From NCBI GenBank assembly GCA_963733395.1, contig CAVTCZ010000005.1, positions 372,001 to 436,000 of the forward strand: a DNA stretch of 64,000 nt, in the 5' to 3' direction. Shown here piece after piece: positions 16,686-27,464 of the stretch. The position numbers and the translations under genes are program-made. Each line of letters opens with the position of its first letter. Positions within the stretch are counted from its first letter, which is position 1. The notes under the pieces are model-generated. The model did no database searches, was not told the DNA's origin, and was given only the letters and a program-made list of their open reading frames with translations. Origin of the DNA: JADKAV01 sp963733395. Lineage in GTDB: Bacteria > Actinomycetota > Actinomycetes > S36-B12 > UBA10799.

Positions 16686-18320
16686 ATGACCGAACTTTCG
16701 ATCTCGCCGGAGGAGATCCGCGCCGCGATCGAGGCCAACGTCTCATCGTTCAGCCCCGAGAATGCGCGCGAAGAGGTCGGCCGCGTCGTCGAGACCGGTG
16801 ACGGTATCGCCCGGGTCGAGGGACTGCACTCCGCGATGACCAACGAGCTGCTGGAGTTCGAAGGCGGCCTGTTGGGTCTGGCGCTGAACCTCGACGTCCG
16901 GGAGATCGGTGTCGTGCTCCTCGGTGACGGCAGTTTCATCGAAGAGGGCCAGACCGTGCGCCGCACCGGCCGCGTGCTCTCCGTGCCCGTGGGCGACGGT
17001 TTCCTCGGTCGCGTGGTCGACCCGCTGGGCACGCCGATCGACGGCCTCGGGGACATCACCGCCGAGACCGATCGTGCCCTGGAACTGCAGGCGCCCACGG
17101 TTGTGCAACGGCAACCGGTCAAGGAGCCGATGCAGACCGGCCTCAAGGCCGTCGACGCCATGACGGCGATCGGCCGGGGTCAGCGTCAGCTCATCATCGG
17201 TGACCGCCAGACGGGCAAGACCGCGCTGGCGCTGGACACGATCCTCAACCAGAAGTCGAACTGGGAGTCCGGGGATCCGAGCAAGCAGGTCAAATGCATC
17301 TACGTGGCGATCGGGCAGAAGGGTTCGACCATCGCGGCCGTGCGGGGTGCGCTCGAGGAGTACGGCGCCCTGGAGTACACGACCATCGTCGCCGCCCCCG
17401 CCTCCGACTCCGCCGGTTTCAAGTACTTGGCGCCGTACACCGGCTCGGCCCTCGGCCAGCACTGGATGTACAACGGACAGCACGTCCTGATCGTGTTCGA
17501 CGACCTGTCCAAACAGGCCGAGGCCTACCGGGCTGTCTCCCTGCTGCTGCGGCGCCCGCCGGGCCGTGAGGCGTACCCGGGTGACGTGTTCTACCTGCAC
17601 TCGCGCCTGCTCGAGCGTTGCGCGAAGCTCTCCGACGAGTTGGGCGGAGGTTCCATGACGGGTCTGCCGATCATCGAGACCAAGGCCAACGACGTGTCGG
17701 CCTACATCCCCACCAACGTCATCTCGATCACCGACGGCCAGTGCTTCCTGGAGTCCGACCTGTTCAACTCCGGCGTGCGCCCGGCGATCAACGTCGGTAT
17801 CTCCGTGTCCCGCGTCGGTGGTTCCGCGCAGCCGAAGGCCATGCGCAAAGTGGCCGGCAGCCTGCGCCTCAACCTGGCCCAGTTCCGGGAACTGGAGGCG
17901 TTCGCCGCCTTCGGATCCGACCTGGACAAGGCCTCGAAGGCGCAGTTGGAGCGTGGATCGCGGCTCGTCGAGTTGCTGAAGCAGCCGCAGTACGCGCCGT
18001 TCTCGATGGAGCGCGAGGTCGTCTCCGTGTGGGCCGGGACGACAGGACAGCTCGACGACGTCCCGCTGGAGGACATCAAGCGGTTCGAGGCGGAGTTCCT
18101 GGAGAACGTGGAGCGCGAGCACGCCGGGATCATGACCACGATCCGGGAGACCGCCGAACTGTCCGACGACACGGTGGGCGCACTGGAGAAGGCGGTCGAC
18201 AAGTTCAAGCGGTCGTTCATGACCAGCGAAGGCCACCTGCTGGTCAAGGACGTGCCGGTTGAGGCGCTTCCTGAGGAAGACATCAAGGTCGCCCAGGTGA
18301 CCCGTCAGGTGCGCGGCTGA
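16686..18320 (+). CDS. atpA: ATP synthase F1 subunit alpha
   Basis: Alpha is the non-catalytic nucleotide-binding subunit of the F1 hexamer. The 544-residue protein begins at the ATG at 16686 ('MTELSISPEEIRAAIE'). It contains the beta-barrel, the P-loop 'IIGDRQTGKTALAL', the Walker B-like 'HVLIVFDDLSKQAEAYR' and the ATP-synthase alpha/beta signature 'PAINVGISVSR'. A longer in-frame extension back into atpH is rejected. Confidence 0.97.
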   Translation: MTELSISPEEIRAAIEANVSSFSPENAREEVGRVVETGDGIARVEGLHSAMTNELLEFEGGLLGLALNLDVREIGVVLLGDGSFIEEGQTVRRTGRVLSVPVGDGFLGRVVDPLGTPIDGLGDITAETDRALELQAPTVVQRQPVKEPMQTGLKAVDAMTAIGRGQRQLIIGDRQTGKTALALDTILNQKSNWESGDPSKQVKCIYVAIGQKGSTIAAVRGALEEYGALEYTTIVAAPASDSAGFKYLAPYTGSALGQHWMYNGQHVLIVFDDLSKQAEAYRAVSLLLRRPPGREAYPGDVFYLHSRLLERCAKLSDELGGGSMTGLPIIETKANDVSAYIPTNVISITDGQCFLESDLFNSGVRPAINVGISVSRVGGSAQPKAMRKVAGSLRLNLAQFRELEAFAAFGSDLDKASKAQLERGSRLVELLKQPQYAPFSMEREVVSVWAGTTGQLDDVPLEDIKRFEAEFLENVEREHAGIMTTIRETAELSDDTVGALEKAVDKFKRSFMTSEGHLLVKDVPVEALPEEDIKVAQVTRQVRG

Positions 18321-18323
18321 CCG

Positions 18324-19269
18324 ATGGGTGCCCAACAACGCGTCTTCCGCCGCCGGATCCGATCGGTCCAGGCGACCAAGAAGATCACACGTGCCATGGA
18401 ATTGATCGCGTCGTCGCGCATCGTCAAGGCCCAGCAGCAGGTGCAGACCACCGAGCCCTACTCGTTCGAACTCCTCCGGGCGGTGGGGCTGGCAGCCTCA
18501 CACACCAAGGGCAGCCACCCGCTGACCGCCAAGGCCCGCCTCGAGCAGCGCGCAGCCATGTTGCTGATCACCGCGGACCGCGGGCTCGCCGGGAGCGTAC
18601 TCGATGAACGCGATCAAGGAGGGCGAGGCCCTGATCGAGTTGCTGCAGGGCGAGCGCAACATGGAGGTCGTGCCCTTCGTGGTCGGGCGCAAAGGGCTCG
18701 GGTTCTACAAGTTCCGTGAGCGCGAGGTCGCCGATTCCTGGACCGGCTTCACCGACGCGCCGACCTACGAGGACGCCAAGCCGATCGCCAAGGCACTGCT
18801 CGACCGCTTCCTGATGAAGACCGAGGACGGTGGCGCCGACGAGATCCACATCGTGTTCACCCGCTACCACAACCGGGCGCGGCAAGAGGTCCAGGTGCTG
18901 CGGATCCTGCCGCTGGAGGTCGTCGAAGAGGTGGTGGACACCTCCGCATCCACCATCACCGGCGGCGACAACGCCGGTGGCACGCCGGTCTGGCCGCTGT
19001 ACGACTTCGAGCCCAGTCCCGAAGAGGTGCTCGACGCACTGCTGCCGAAGTACGTGGAGTATCTGGTCTACGCCGCACTGCTGCAGTCCGCAGCATCCGA
19101 GCACGCCGCTCGGCAGCGCGCCATGAAGTCCGCCACGGACAACGCAGACGAGTTGATGAAGACCCTTACCCGCCAAGCCAACCAGGCCCGCCAGGCCGAG
19201 ATCACCCAGGAAATCAGCGAGATCGTCGGTGGTGCCGACGCGCTGGCCTCCGCAACAGCAGGGAGCTGA
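18324..19269 (+). CDS. atpG: ATP synthase F1 subunit gamma, one frameshift
   Basis: Gamma is the central rotor shaft. The N-terminal helix 'RRRIRSVQATKKITRAMELI' and the C-terminal helix 'RQRAMKSATDNADELMKTL' are both conserved. The frame breaks at GGG 18589-18591 inside 'ITADRGLAGAYSMNAIKEGE', where one extra G is present in a short run of G. The corrected length is 314 residues, normal for actinobacteria. Start and stop are tightly packed with atpA (3 bases) and atpD (5 bases). Confidence 0.92.
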
Positions 19270-19274
19270 AACAG

Positions 19275-20720
<1,446 letters not shown>

Positions 20721-20722
20721 CC

Positions 20723-21100
20723 ATGGCGGTGCTCGAAGTCGCGATGGTCTCGACCCGGCGCAACGTCTGGGAGGGCGAGGCGTCACTGGTCGTGCTGCGC
20801 ACCCTCGACGGCGAGGTCGGGATCATGCCCGGGCACTCCCCGATGATGGGGATGCTGGCCGATGGCCCGATCCTGATCCGCCCGACCGAGGGCGACGATC
20901 TGCGGGCGTACATCCACGAGGGCTTCTGCACGGTGGACAGCAACCGCGTCATCGTGCTGGCCGAGTGGCTGGAACTGGCCTCGGAGATCGACGTCCGGGA
21001 GGCCGAGCAGGAGTTGGACGAAGCCCGTAAGAAGGGCACAGAGTCCGAAGTCCGCAAGCAAGAGGGCCGGCTGCAGGTCGCGGTGGGTCCGCGCCACTAG
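20723..21100 (+). CDS. atpC: ATP synthase F1 subunit epsilon
   Basis: Epsilon regulates the rotor and couples F1 to the c-ring. The ATG at 20723, two bases after the atpD stop, gives 125 residues. The beta-sandwich domain carries 'VLRTLDGEVGIMPGHSPMMG', and a short helical C-terminus follows. It is the last gene of the atp operon. Confidence 0.95.
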   Translation: MAVLEVAMVSTRRNVWEGEASLVVLRTLDGEVGIMPGHSPMMGMLADGPILIRPTEGDDLRAYIHEGFCTVDSNRVIVLAEWLELASEIDVREAEQELDEARKKGTESEVRKQEGRLQVAVGPRH

Positions 21101-21483
21101 TCGATCTCGACGATGGTGGGCATCTCCGACCGGGGTGCCCACGGTTGGCTGTTCCGGGGCCACACTCGCGAGTCGCGCGTCTGGTCATGCCCGCGTACGC
21201 ACCGGTCGCCGTTTCTTGATCCCGCGCTCGCCGTGCACTCTGCGCACATGTTGGAGTCCGCACCACCGGAGCCGACGCGCGTCACGCGACGAGTTGGCGA
21301 GTCCGGTCACCTGGACGCCGCCGTGATGCCGGTGTCCGTGACCGGGATGGCGGAATCGGTGAACGACCCGTCGCTGAGTCCCGTGGGCCAGCACTCGCCA
21401 CGATGCGCCGACGTCTGCGACACGCCCGCACGAGGGAAGCGGCATCGCGCATGACAGTCGGCACCCGCGCCGCCGCCGGCCGG
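21101..21483. other. 383-base gap after atpC with no recognised gene
   Basis: Open frames of 62 codons (minus, 21097-21285) and 113 codons (plus, 21113-21454) exist, but neither resembles a known family to me. The minus one has a CxxC only by chance spacing. In many actinobacteria a small membrane protein gene stands after atpC, and none is seen here. I see no hairpin of note. Confidence 0.5.
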
Positions 21484-22047
21484 CTACCGCTCGCCCCCCG
21501 GCACCCACAGCACGTCGCCGCCGGGATTGGCCGCCCGCGCGAGGATGAACAACAGATCCGACAAGCGGTTCAGGTAGTGGGTCGTCAGCGGGTTCATCGA
21601 GTCGCCGTACTGGCCCACGGCCCGCCAGGTCGCCCGTTCGGCCCGGCGGGTGACGGTACGTGCGACGTGCAACAGGGCCGAGGCGCTGGTGCCGCCCGGG
21701 AGGATGAACGAGCGCAGGTTGGGCAGGTTCTCGTTGAAACGGTCGCACTCCGCCTCGAGCCGGTCGATGTAGTCCTGGCTCACGCGCAGCGCCGGCCCCT
21801 CGCCCCCCAGCGGGGTGCACAAGTCGGCGCCGACGTCGAACAACTCGTTCTGGATCCGCGACAGCACCGGCACCATCTCCGCGGGAGGCTCGCCCAACGC
21901 CAGAACGACACCGACGGCGCAGTTGGCCTCATCCACGTCGGCGTAGGCCTCCAACCGTGGATCGGTCTTGGTGGTACGACTGAAGTCGCCCAAGGAAGTG
22001 GACCCATCGTCGCCAGTGCGGGTGTAGATACGCGTCAGGTTCACCAT
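21484..22047 (-). CDS. cob(I)alamin adenosyltransferase, PduO type
   Basis: This enzyme transfers the adenosyl group of ATP to cob(I)alamin, making coenzyme B12 for mutases such as methylmalonyl-CoA mutase. The 187-residue helical protein shows the N-terminal ATP loop 'YTRTGDDGSTSLGDFSR' and, further on, 'NELFDVGADL', 'FILPGGTSASALLHVARTV', 'RRAER' and 'YLNRLSDLLFILAR', all PduO landmarks. It converges on atpC. Its product fits the B12-dependent acyl-CoA genes further on (mce, meaB). Confidence 0.94.
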   Translation of the reverse strand: MVNLTRIYTRTGDDGSTSLGDFSRTTKTDPRLEAYADVDEANCAVGVVLALGEPPAEMVPVLSRIQNELFDVGADLCTPLGGEGPALRVSQDYIDRLEAECDRFNENLPNLRSFILPGGTSASALLHVARTVTRRAERATWRAVGQYGDSMNPLTTHYLNRLSDLLFILARAANPGGDVLWVPGGER

Positions 22048-22067
22048 GGTTTCGACCCTAAGGCAGA

Positions 22068-24112
22068 ATGACGGACATGGTGGACGTGCCCGAGATCAGC
22101 TTCAGTTCACGCGTGGCGACGATGGCATCCATGGCCAGTATCGGCATGTCGTACCAGCCGGGCCTGCTGCCCCGCAGCGTGGGAGATCAGGCGATACTGA
22201 CCGGACTCACCAGTGCAGTCAACTACGGCCTCGTGGCGAGCACGGGTTCGGCGGTGGAGGGCCTGGCCACGGCGGTGGTCGGACACGAACGCATGCAGCG
22301 CCCCGGGGTGGCCGCAGTGGCCCATGGGGTCGCCCATGCCGGCGCGGCGGCCACCGGAGTGGCTGTCTGGCGGTTGTTGCCGCGGCGGGAATCGGAACCC
22401 GTCAAGCGTGCTGCTCTGCGCAGTGCCGCGTGGATCACCGCGATGACCGGCGTCACCGGCTTCCTCGCGTCCGGGCTGCTCGGGGCCGGCGAAGTCCTGC
22501 AGGCGCGGCGCGGCTGGAGCTACCGCAGGGTGGTCGGGCCCGGCAGCCTGGCTCTGGCCACAGCGGCGGCTGTCGGCTTGACCGCCCGCAACCGCCGGGA
22601 CGCCAAGCGTGATCTGCTGCCGCCGCCGACGGATCCGCTGCCGCTGTCGCAGCAGGCGCAAGCCTACGAGGAACGCCAGGTTGCCAAGTACGAGAAGGTG
22701 CCGTCGCTGGCCCGCTCGCTGGTCTTCGGTGTGGGCGTCAGTGCGGGGCTGCAGGGCGCGGCGTTCGCCGAGTCCTTGGTGGCCGAGGGCATCGCCCACG
22801 GCATCAAGCGAGGTGCGCCGTCGCTGGCGCCGTTCGCCAACTGGATCGGGCACTCGGTGACCCTGGGGGCAGTCGGGGCGGCGGTCGTCGCCGGCCTCGA
22901 GTACGTCAACCGGCAGGCTGACGCCGGTGGCGCGGCCATCGAAGCGGCGTACAACAAGCAACCGACCATGCTCACCGTCTCGGGTGGCCCGGGCTCGCAG
23001 GTGCCCTTCGACACCTTGAGCCGGGAGGGCCGGCGCGTCGTCAACATGGCGCTGCCCGCCGCCGAGATCACGGAGGTCATCGGCAGGCCGGCGATCGACC
23101 CCATCCGGGCCTTCACCGGGCTCGCGACGGCCGACCTCGTCGATGAGCGGGTGGACATCCTGATGCGCGAGCTCGAGGACATGGGCGCCTTCGAGCGCAA
23201 GGTCCTGTGCTTCTGCTCTCCGACCGGGACCGGGTATCTCAACTACGTGCTGATGGAGACGCTGGAGTACCTGACCGCTGGGGACTGCGCGACCTTCGCA
23301 CTGCAGTACTCCCTGCGCCCGTCGTTCATCTCGCTGGACCGGGTGTCGATGGGTCGGGAACAGAACCGGGCCATGCTGCACGCCCTCACCTGGCGGCTGC
23401 GTGCTATTCCCGAGGACAAGCGACCCCGGTTCGTGGTGTTCGGCGAGTCCCTGGGTGCCCACACCATGCAGGATGCGTTCCTGCACGAGGGGATGAACGG
23501 GTTCGCGCGCGCCGGCGTCGACCGCGCCCTGTTCATCGGGACGCCGGCGGCCAGCGGCTGGGCGCAAGCGCTGGCGGGCCAACCCTGACAAGGTCGACCC
23601 GGAGCATCGGGTGGTGGAGGTCGCCAGCTATGAGGAGTACCTCGCGCTGCCCGAGGACCGCAAGGAGGCCGCCAGGATCTTCCTGGTCAGCCATCACGAG
23701 GACCCGATCGTGAAGTTCGACCCACAGCTGGCGGTGGATGTGCCCCGCTGGTTGCAGGAACCCCGGGAGCCGGGCGTGCCCCGCGGCATCCGCTGGCGTC
23801 CGGTGGGCACCTTCCTGAACGTCGGTGTGGACCTCAAGAACAGCACCGACGTGGTGCCCGGCGTTTTCGTCTCCCGCGGTCACGACTACCGCGCCGATCT
23901 CGCACGTTTCACCTCGCTGGCCTACGACCTGCCGGCGTCCGACGAACAGACTGCACCGCATCGAGCGGGCGCTGCGGGCACGGGAACTGGAGTGGGCCAC
24001 CGACCGGGTCCAGGCCGAGCAGTTGCAGCGGGCCTCAGAGGCGCTGCAGCGGCAGTTGAGCCAGTGGGGGATCAGTGACCTTTCCGGCTCCGTGACGGCG
24101 CCGACGGCCTGA
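22068..24112 (+). CDS. membrane-anchored alpha/beta-hydrolase family protein, two frameshifts
   Basis: The reconstructed protein is about 680 residues. An N-terminal half of several hydrophobic segments is followed by a cytoplasmic or external alpha/beta-hydrolase domain with nucleophile elbow 'VVFGESLGAHTMQD' and 'FCSPTGTGYLNYV'. This layout matches the Abhydrolase_9 family with its N-terminal membrane domain, found in actinobacteria and of unknown substrate. The frame breaks twice by one extra base: near 23565 (before 'KRWRANPDKVDPEHR') and near 23950 (before 'LHRIERALRARELE'). The C-terminus is a charged helix. A following CPBP protease gene begins 4 bases downstream. Confidence 0.8.
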
Positions 24113-24116
24113 CCCG

Positions 24117-24818
24117 GTGACGCTCGACCTCGTCGTCCTCGGACTGTTGATCATCGTCAACGTCCTCAACCACTCGCCGTACATCTCGCAGCGGTGGTAT
24201 GTACCGACCGGGGTCATCGGCAGCGTCCTCGTCGTCTGGATCGGCTACCGGGCGGGCGTGACCCTGACCGACATCGGCCTCGGGCCGAACAGTTGGGTCA
24301 AGGGTCTGATCTGGTCGGCGGGGTGTATCGGCGCTGTCACCCTGGTGTACGTCATCGGCGGGTCGATGACCTTCACCCGGCGCTTCCTGGCCGACGACCG
24401 GGCCGTGCTGGGGCCGCGGACGCTGCTGTACAAGACGCTGGTCAACGTGCCGCTGGGCACGGTCCTGTTCGAGGAGTTGGCCTTCCGCGGCGTCGGCCTG
24501 GCGCTGCTGATCCAGTGGCTGCCGACCTGGCAGGCGGTACTGGTGTCCAGCCTGCTGTTCGGGTTCTGGCACATCCTGCCCAGCCTGGTCATGCACGATG
24601 CCAATGCCGCAGTGGGCGATCTGCTCGGAGGCGGGATCTGGGGCCGGATCCAGTCCGTGCTGCTGACCGTGGCCGGAACCGCTGTGGCCGGCGTCGTGTT
24701 CTGCGCACTACGGCTGTACTCCGGGTCGCTGCTCACCCCGATGGCGCTGCACTGGGCGATCAACGGTCTGGGTTTCATCGCCGCGACCTGGGTGCATCGG
24801 CGGGCCGGGCGGATCTGA
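24117..24818 (+). CDS. CPBP-family intramembrane metalloprotease
   Basis: This polytopic membrane protein of 233 residues carries the three CPBP (Abi/CAAX protease-like) motifs: 'FEELAFRGVG' (EExxxR), 'LLFGFWHILPS' (FxxxH) and 'MALHWAING' (HxxxN). The family includes prenyl-protein proteases and bacteriocin-immunity proteins. The function here is not shown. The GTG start lies 4 bases after the preceding hydrolase, so they are likely one transcript. A palindrome follows the stop. Confidence 0.88.
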   Translation: MTLDLVVLGLLIIVNVLNHSPYISQRWYVPTGVIGSVLVVWIGYRAGVTLTDIGLGPNSWVKGLIWSAGCIGAVTLVYVIGGSMTFTRRFLADDRAVLGPRTLLYKTLVNVPLGTVLFEELAFRGVGLALLIQWLPTWQAVLVSSLLFGFWHILPSLVMHDANAAVGDLLGGGIWGRIQSVLLTVAGTAVAGVVFCALRLYSGSLLTPMALHWAINGLGFIAATWVHRRAGRI

Positions 24819-24842
24819 GCGGCCTTTTCGCCTCCGCCGGCG

Positions 24843-24900
24843 GTTTTGTGAGGTTGTTGCCCTCGCGGCTCGGCGTGTCGCGCTAACAACGTCACAAAAC
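24843..24900. repeat. palindrome between CPBP protease gene and murA
   Basis: Sixteen-base arms (24843-24858 and 24885-24900) pair with one mismatch. The arm consensus GTTTTGTGAcGTTGTT resembles the half-sites found at 28631, 46884, 38472 and 62612. The 26-base interior contains GGCGTGTCGC, similar to the core of the other palindromes. There is no T-tract. Confidence 0.8.
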
Positions 24901-24980
24901 TCGCGCGGGAACGGCGTGCGGCGGCGTGGGAAGGACGGCCCGATCCGGGCAACCCGGACCCGCGCGCGGCATTCGGGACG

Positions 24981-24995
24981 TATCCTGTGGCGGTG
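24981..24995 (+). promoter_or_regulatory. leaderless promoter signature of murA
   Basis: TATCCT (24981-24986), then 6 bases, then the GTG start. The TANNNT-N6/7-RTG pattern is the usual sign that transcription begins at the start codon in actinobacteria. It also selects GTG 24993 over GTG 24987. Confidence 0.55.
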
Positions 24996-26249
24996 ACATT
25001 CGAGGTCGTCGGCGGGAACCGACTGGCCGGTACGGTGCGGGTTCCCGGCGCCAAGAACAGCATCCTGAAACTCATGGCCGCGGCCCTGCTCGCCCAGGGG
25101 CCCACGACGTTGACCGAAGTGCCGGACATCCTGGACGTCACGATCATGGCCGAACTGCTGCGTCGGCTCGGCTGCGAAGTGGACCACGATCCCACCGCCG
25201 GCACCGTCAGGATCGACGTCCCGGAGACCCCGGGTCACCAGGCCGACTACGACCTGGTGCGCAAGATGCGGGCATCCATCTGCGTGCTCGGGCCGCTGGT
25301 GGCTCGTGTGGGCGAGGCCGACGTCGCGTTGCCCGGCGGCGACGCCATCGGGTCGCGCGGCCTGGACATGCACGTCAACGGCCTCACCCGGCTGGGCGCT
25401 GAGGTGTCCAGCGAGCACGGCTTCCTGATCGCGAAGGCCGGTCAACTGCACGGGGCCTCCATCTGGCTGGACTTCCCGAGTGTGGGCGCGACCGAGAACC
25501 TGCTGATGGCGGCGGTGCTGGCCAAGGGCGCCACCGTCATCGACAACGCCGCACGCGAGCCGGAGATCATCGATATCTGCGCGATGTTGGTGCAGATGGG
25601 CGCGCAGATCGACGGGATCGGGTCGTCGACGCTCGAGATCGAGGGGGTCGATGCCCTCCACCCGGTGACCCACCGGACCGTGCCCGACCGGATCGTCGCC
25701 GGCACCTGGGCCGTGGCCGCGGTGATGACCCAGGGTGACATCACCATCGACCAGGGGATCTCCAAGCACCTCGAGATCGCCCTGGACAAGCTCGTGTCCG
25801 CCGGCGCCATGGTGGAACTCGTGCCCGAGGGCTTCCGGGTCAGCATGGACCGACGGCCCAAAGCGGTGGACATCGTCACCCTGCCCTATCCCGGATTCGC
25901 CACCGACCTGCAGCCGCAGTTCATCGCGCTGAACGCCATCGCCGAAGGCGCCGCCATGGTCACGGAGAACCTGTTCGAGGCGCGATTCCGGTTCGTGCAC
26001 GAACTCAGCCGGCTCGGTGCCGATGTGCACACCGACGGCCATCATGCGTTGGTCCGGGGCCGCTCCCGGTTGTCCGGGGCGCCGGTGGAGGCCACCGACG
26101 TCCGCGCGGGCGCCGGGCTCGTGCTCGCGGGGCTCGTGGCCGAGGGCACGACGACCGTGCACGAGGTGCACCACATCGACCGCGGTTACGCCGGGTTCGT
26201 CGAGGCACTACAGGCACTGGGCGGCGACATCACACGCCGCCCCGACTGA
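24993..26249 (+). CDS. murA: UDP-N-acetylglucosamine 1-carboxyvinyltransferase
   Basis: MurA transfers enolpyruvate from phosphoenolpyruvate to UDP-GlcNAc, the first committed step of peptidoglycan synthesis. The 418-residue protein begins 'MTFEVVGGNRLAGTVRVPGA' and has the repeated inside-out barrel with 'GAKNSILKLMAA' and 'VDIVTLPYPGFATD'. In the mobile loop 'LPGGDAIGSRGLD' the usual catalytic Cys is replaced by Asp117, the residue and number known from Mycobacterium tuberculosis MurA. That change preserves activity and blocks the covalent attack by fosfomycin. The product is predicted to be intrinsically fosfomycin-insensitive. A leaderless promoter signature precedes it. Confidence 0.97.
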   Translation: MTFEVVGGNRLAGTVRVPGAKNSILKLMAAALLAQGPTTLTEVPDILDVTIMAELLRRLGCEVDHDPTAGTVRIDVPETPGHQADYDLVRKMRASICVLGPLVARVGEADVALPGGDAIGSRGLDMHVNGLTRLGAEVSSEHGFLIAKAGQLHGASIWLDFPSVGATENLLMAAVLAKGATVIDNAAREPEIIDICAMLVQMGAQIDGIGSSTLEIEGVDALHPVTHRTVPDRIVAGTWAVAAVMTQGDITIDQGISKHLEIALDKLVSAGAMVELVPEGFRVSMDRRPKAVDIVTLPYPGFATDLQPQFIALNAIAEGAAMVTENLFEARFRFVHELSRLGADVHTDGHHALVRGRSRLSGAPVEATDVRAGAGLVLAGLVAEGTTTVHEVHHIDRGYAGFVEALQALGGDITRRPD

Positions 26250-26559
26250 GCAGTTCCAGCGCCCGATCCCGATCGGACTCCCACACCATCAGCCGCGGGC
26301 CGTCCGTGGTGCGCACAAGGTTCGCCTTCACCCCCGCGGCCAGCAACATCCGGCGCTGCATCTCGGCGCGCACGTAGTCGTTGGCACCGGCCACCGGCAC
26401 CATCAAGCCGTAGTCCGCCGCAGTCCCAGGCTTCGGCTCCCCGGCGACCAGTGAGTGGCCGCGGCTGAAGGCCCAGCGCAGCAGCACGACGATCAGCGCC
26501 ATGATCGCCAGAGCGACCAGGGGGCCGAACAGATAGGAGTAGGTGGACCAGGCCGGCAC
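26230..26559 (-). CDS. small membrane protein with DUF2007-like domain
   Basis: The 109-residue protein has one N-terminal membrane helix ('FGPLVALAIMALIVVLLRW'). A cytoplasmic part follows, containing 'NDYVRAEMQRRMLLAAGVKA' and ending 'RLMVWESDRDRALELL'. The latter resembles the DUF2007 fold proposed as a signal-transducing domain. The start is the GTG at 26559. Its 3' end overlaps the murA 3' end by 20 bases, convergent. Function unknown. Confidence 0.7.
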   Translation of the reverse strand: MPAWSTYSYLFGPLVALAIMALIVVLLRWAFSRGHSLVAGEPKPGTAADYGLMVPVAGANDYVRAEMQRRMLLAAGVKANLVRTTDGPRLMVWESDRDRALELLSRGGV

Positions 26560-26606
26560 GCCCCTATTGTGCGCCCCTGACCACCGGCGCGCATCCGGTC
26601 AACGGC

Positions 26607-26621
26607 TAGCCTCGAAGCATG
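26607..26621 (+). promoter_or_regulatory. leaderless promoter signature of the 3-hydroxyacyl-CoA dehydrogenase gene
   Basis: TAGCCT (26607-26612), 6 bases, ATG at 26619. No ribosome site lies before the ATG, as expected for a leaderless transcript. Confidence 0.55.
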
Positions 26622-27464
26622 ACAATCGCAGTGGTGGGGGCCGGCCTGATGGGCGGCGGAATCGCACAAGTCTCAGCAGTTGCAGGACACGACGTGATCC
26701 TGCAGGACATGAGTCAGGAGTCCGTGACGCGCGGTCGCGATGCCATCGCCGCATCGCTGTCCAAGTTCGCCGCGAAGGGCAAACTCAGCGACGAAGCCGC
26801 GCAGGCCGCACTCGAGCGGATCACGACGACCACCGACCTCGACGCCGTCGGTGAGGCGCAGATCGTCGTGGAGGCGGTGTTCGAGAAGATCGAGATCAAA
26901 TCCGAGGTGTTCCGCCGCCTGGATGCGGTCTGTGCCGAGGATGCGCTGCTCGCGACGAACACGTCGGCCATCCCGATCACGGCCATCGCCGCGGTCACCA
27001 GCCGCCCGGAGCAGGTCGTGGGTACCCACTTCTTCTCGCCCGTGCCGCTGATGAAGTTGTGCGAACTCGTGCGCGGCTACAAGACCAGCGACGAGGCGCT
27101 GCAGCGGGCGCGGGACTTCGCCGAGGGGATCGGCAAGACCGTGGTGGTCGTCAATCGCGACGTCGCCGGTTTCGTGACCACCCGGTTGATCACCGCACTG
27201 GCCATGGAGGCGATCGCCCTGGTGGAGTCGGGGGTTGCCACCGCCGAGGACGTCGACACCGCCTGCCGGCTCGGATTCGGTCACGCCATGGGCCCGCTGG
27301 AGACCGCCGACATGACCGGCGTGGACATCATCTTCAACGCCACCTCCAACATCTACGCCGACTCCCAGGACGAGAAGTTCAACCCCCCGGAGATCCTGCG
27401 GCGGATGGTGGTGGCCGGAGACCTCGGTCGCAAGTCCGGTAAGGGCTTCTACGACTACGCATGA
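26619..27464 (+). CDS. 3-hydroxybutyryl-CoA dehydrogenase
   Basis: This enzyme interconverts acetoacetyl-CoA (or longer 3-oxoacyl-CoA) and the (S)-3-hydroxy form with NAD(P)H. The 281-residue protein has the Rossmann loop 'AVVGAGLMGGGIAQ', the catalytic His in 'VVGTHFFSPVPLMKL' followed by 'CELV', and the C-terminal substrate domain ending 'GRKSGKGFYDY'. With the thiolase (47437) and crotonyl-CoA carboxylase/reductase (43804) encoded in this window, it could supply the ethylmalonyl-CoA route. The stop overlaps the next ATG in ATGA. Confidence 0.93.
   Translation: MTIAVVGAGLMGGGIAQVSAVAGHDVILQDMSQESVTRGRDAIAASLSKFAAKGKLSDEAAQAALERITTTTDLDAVGEAQIVVEAVFEKIEIKSEVFRRLDAVCAEDALLATNTSAIPITAIAAVTSRPEQVVGTHFFSPVPLMKLCELVRGYKTSDEALQRARDFAEGIGKTVVVVNRDVAGFVTTRLITALAMEAIALVESGVATAEDVDTACRLGFGHAMGPLETADMTGVDIIFNATSNIYADSQDEKFNPPEILRRMVVAGDLGRKSGKGFYDYA

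Noticed and set aside
16743..18338. 531-codon minus-strand frame opposite atpA
   Set aside because: Shadow of the atpA codon pattern. No domain match, while atpA is unmistakable.
14175..19269. Treating atpB, atpE and atpG as pseudogenes or programmed frameshifts
   Set aside because: Each is repaired by removing one base and then matches its family fully. There is no slippery sequence or stimulatory structure, and loss of three F-ATPase subunits is not credible.
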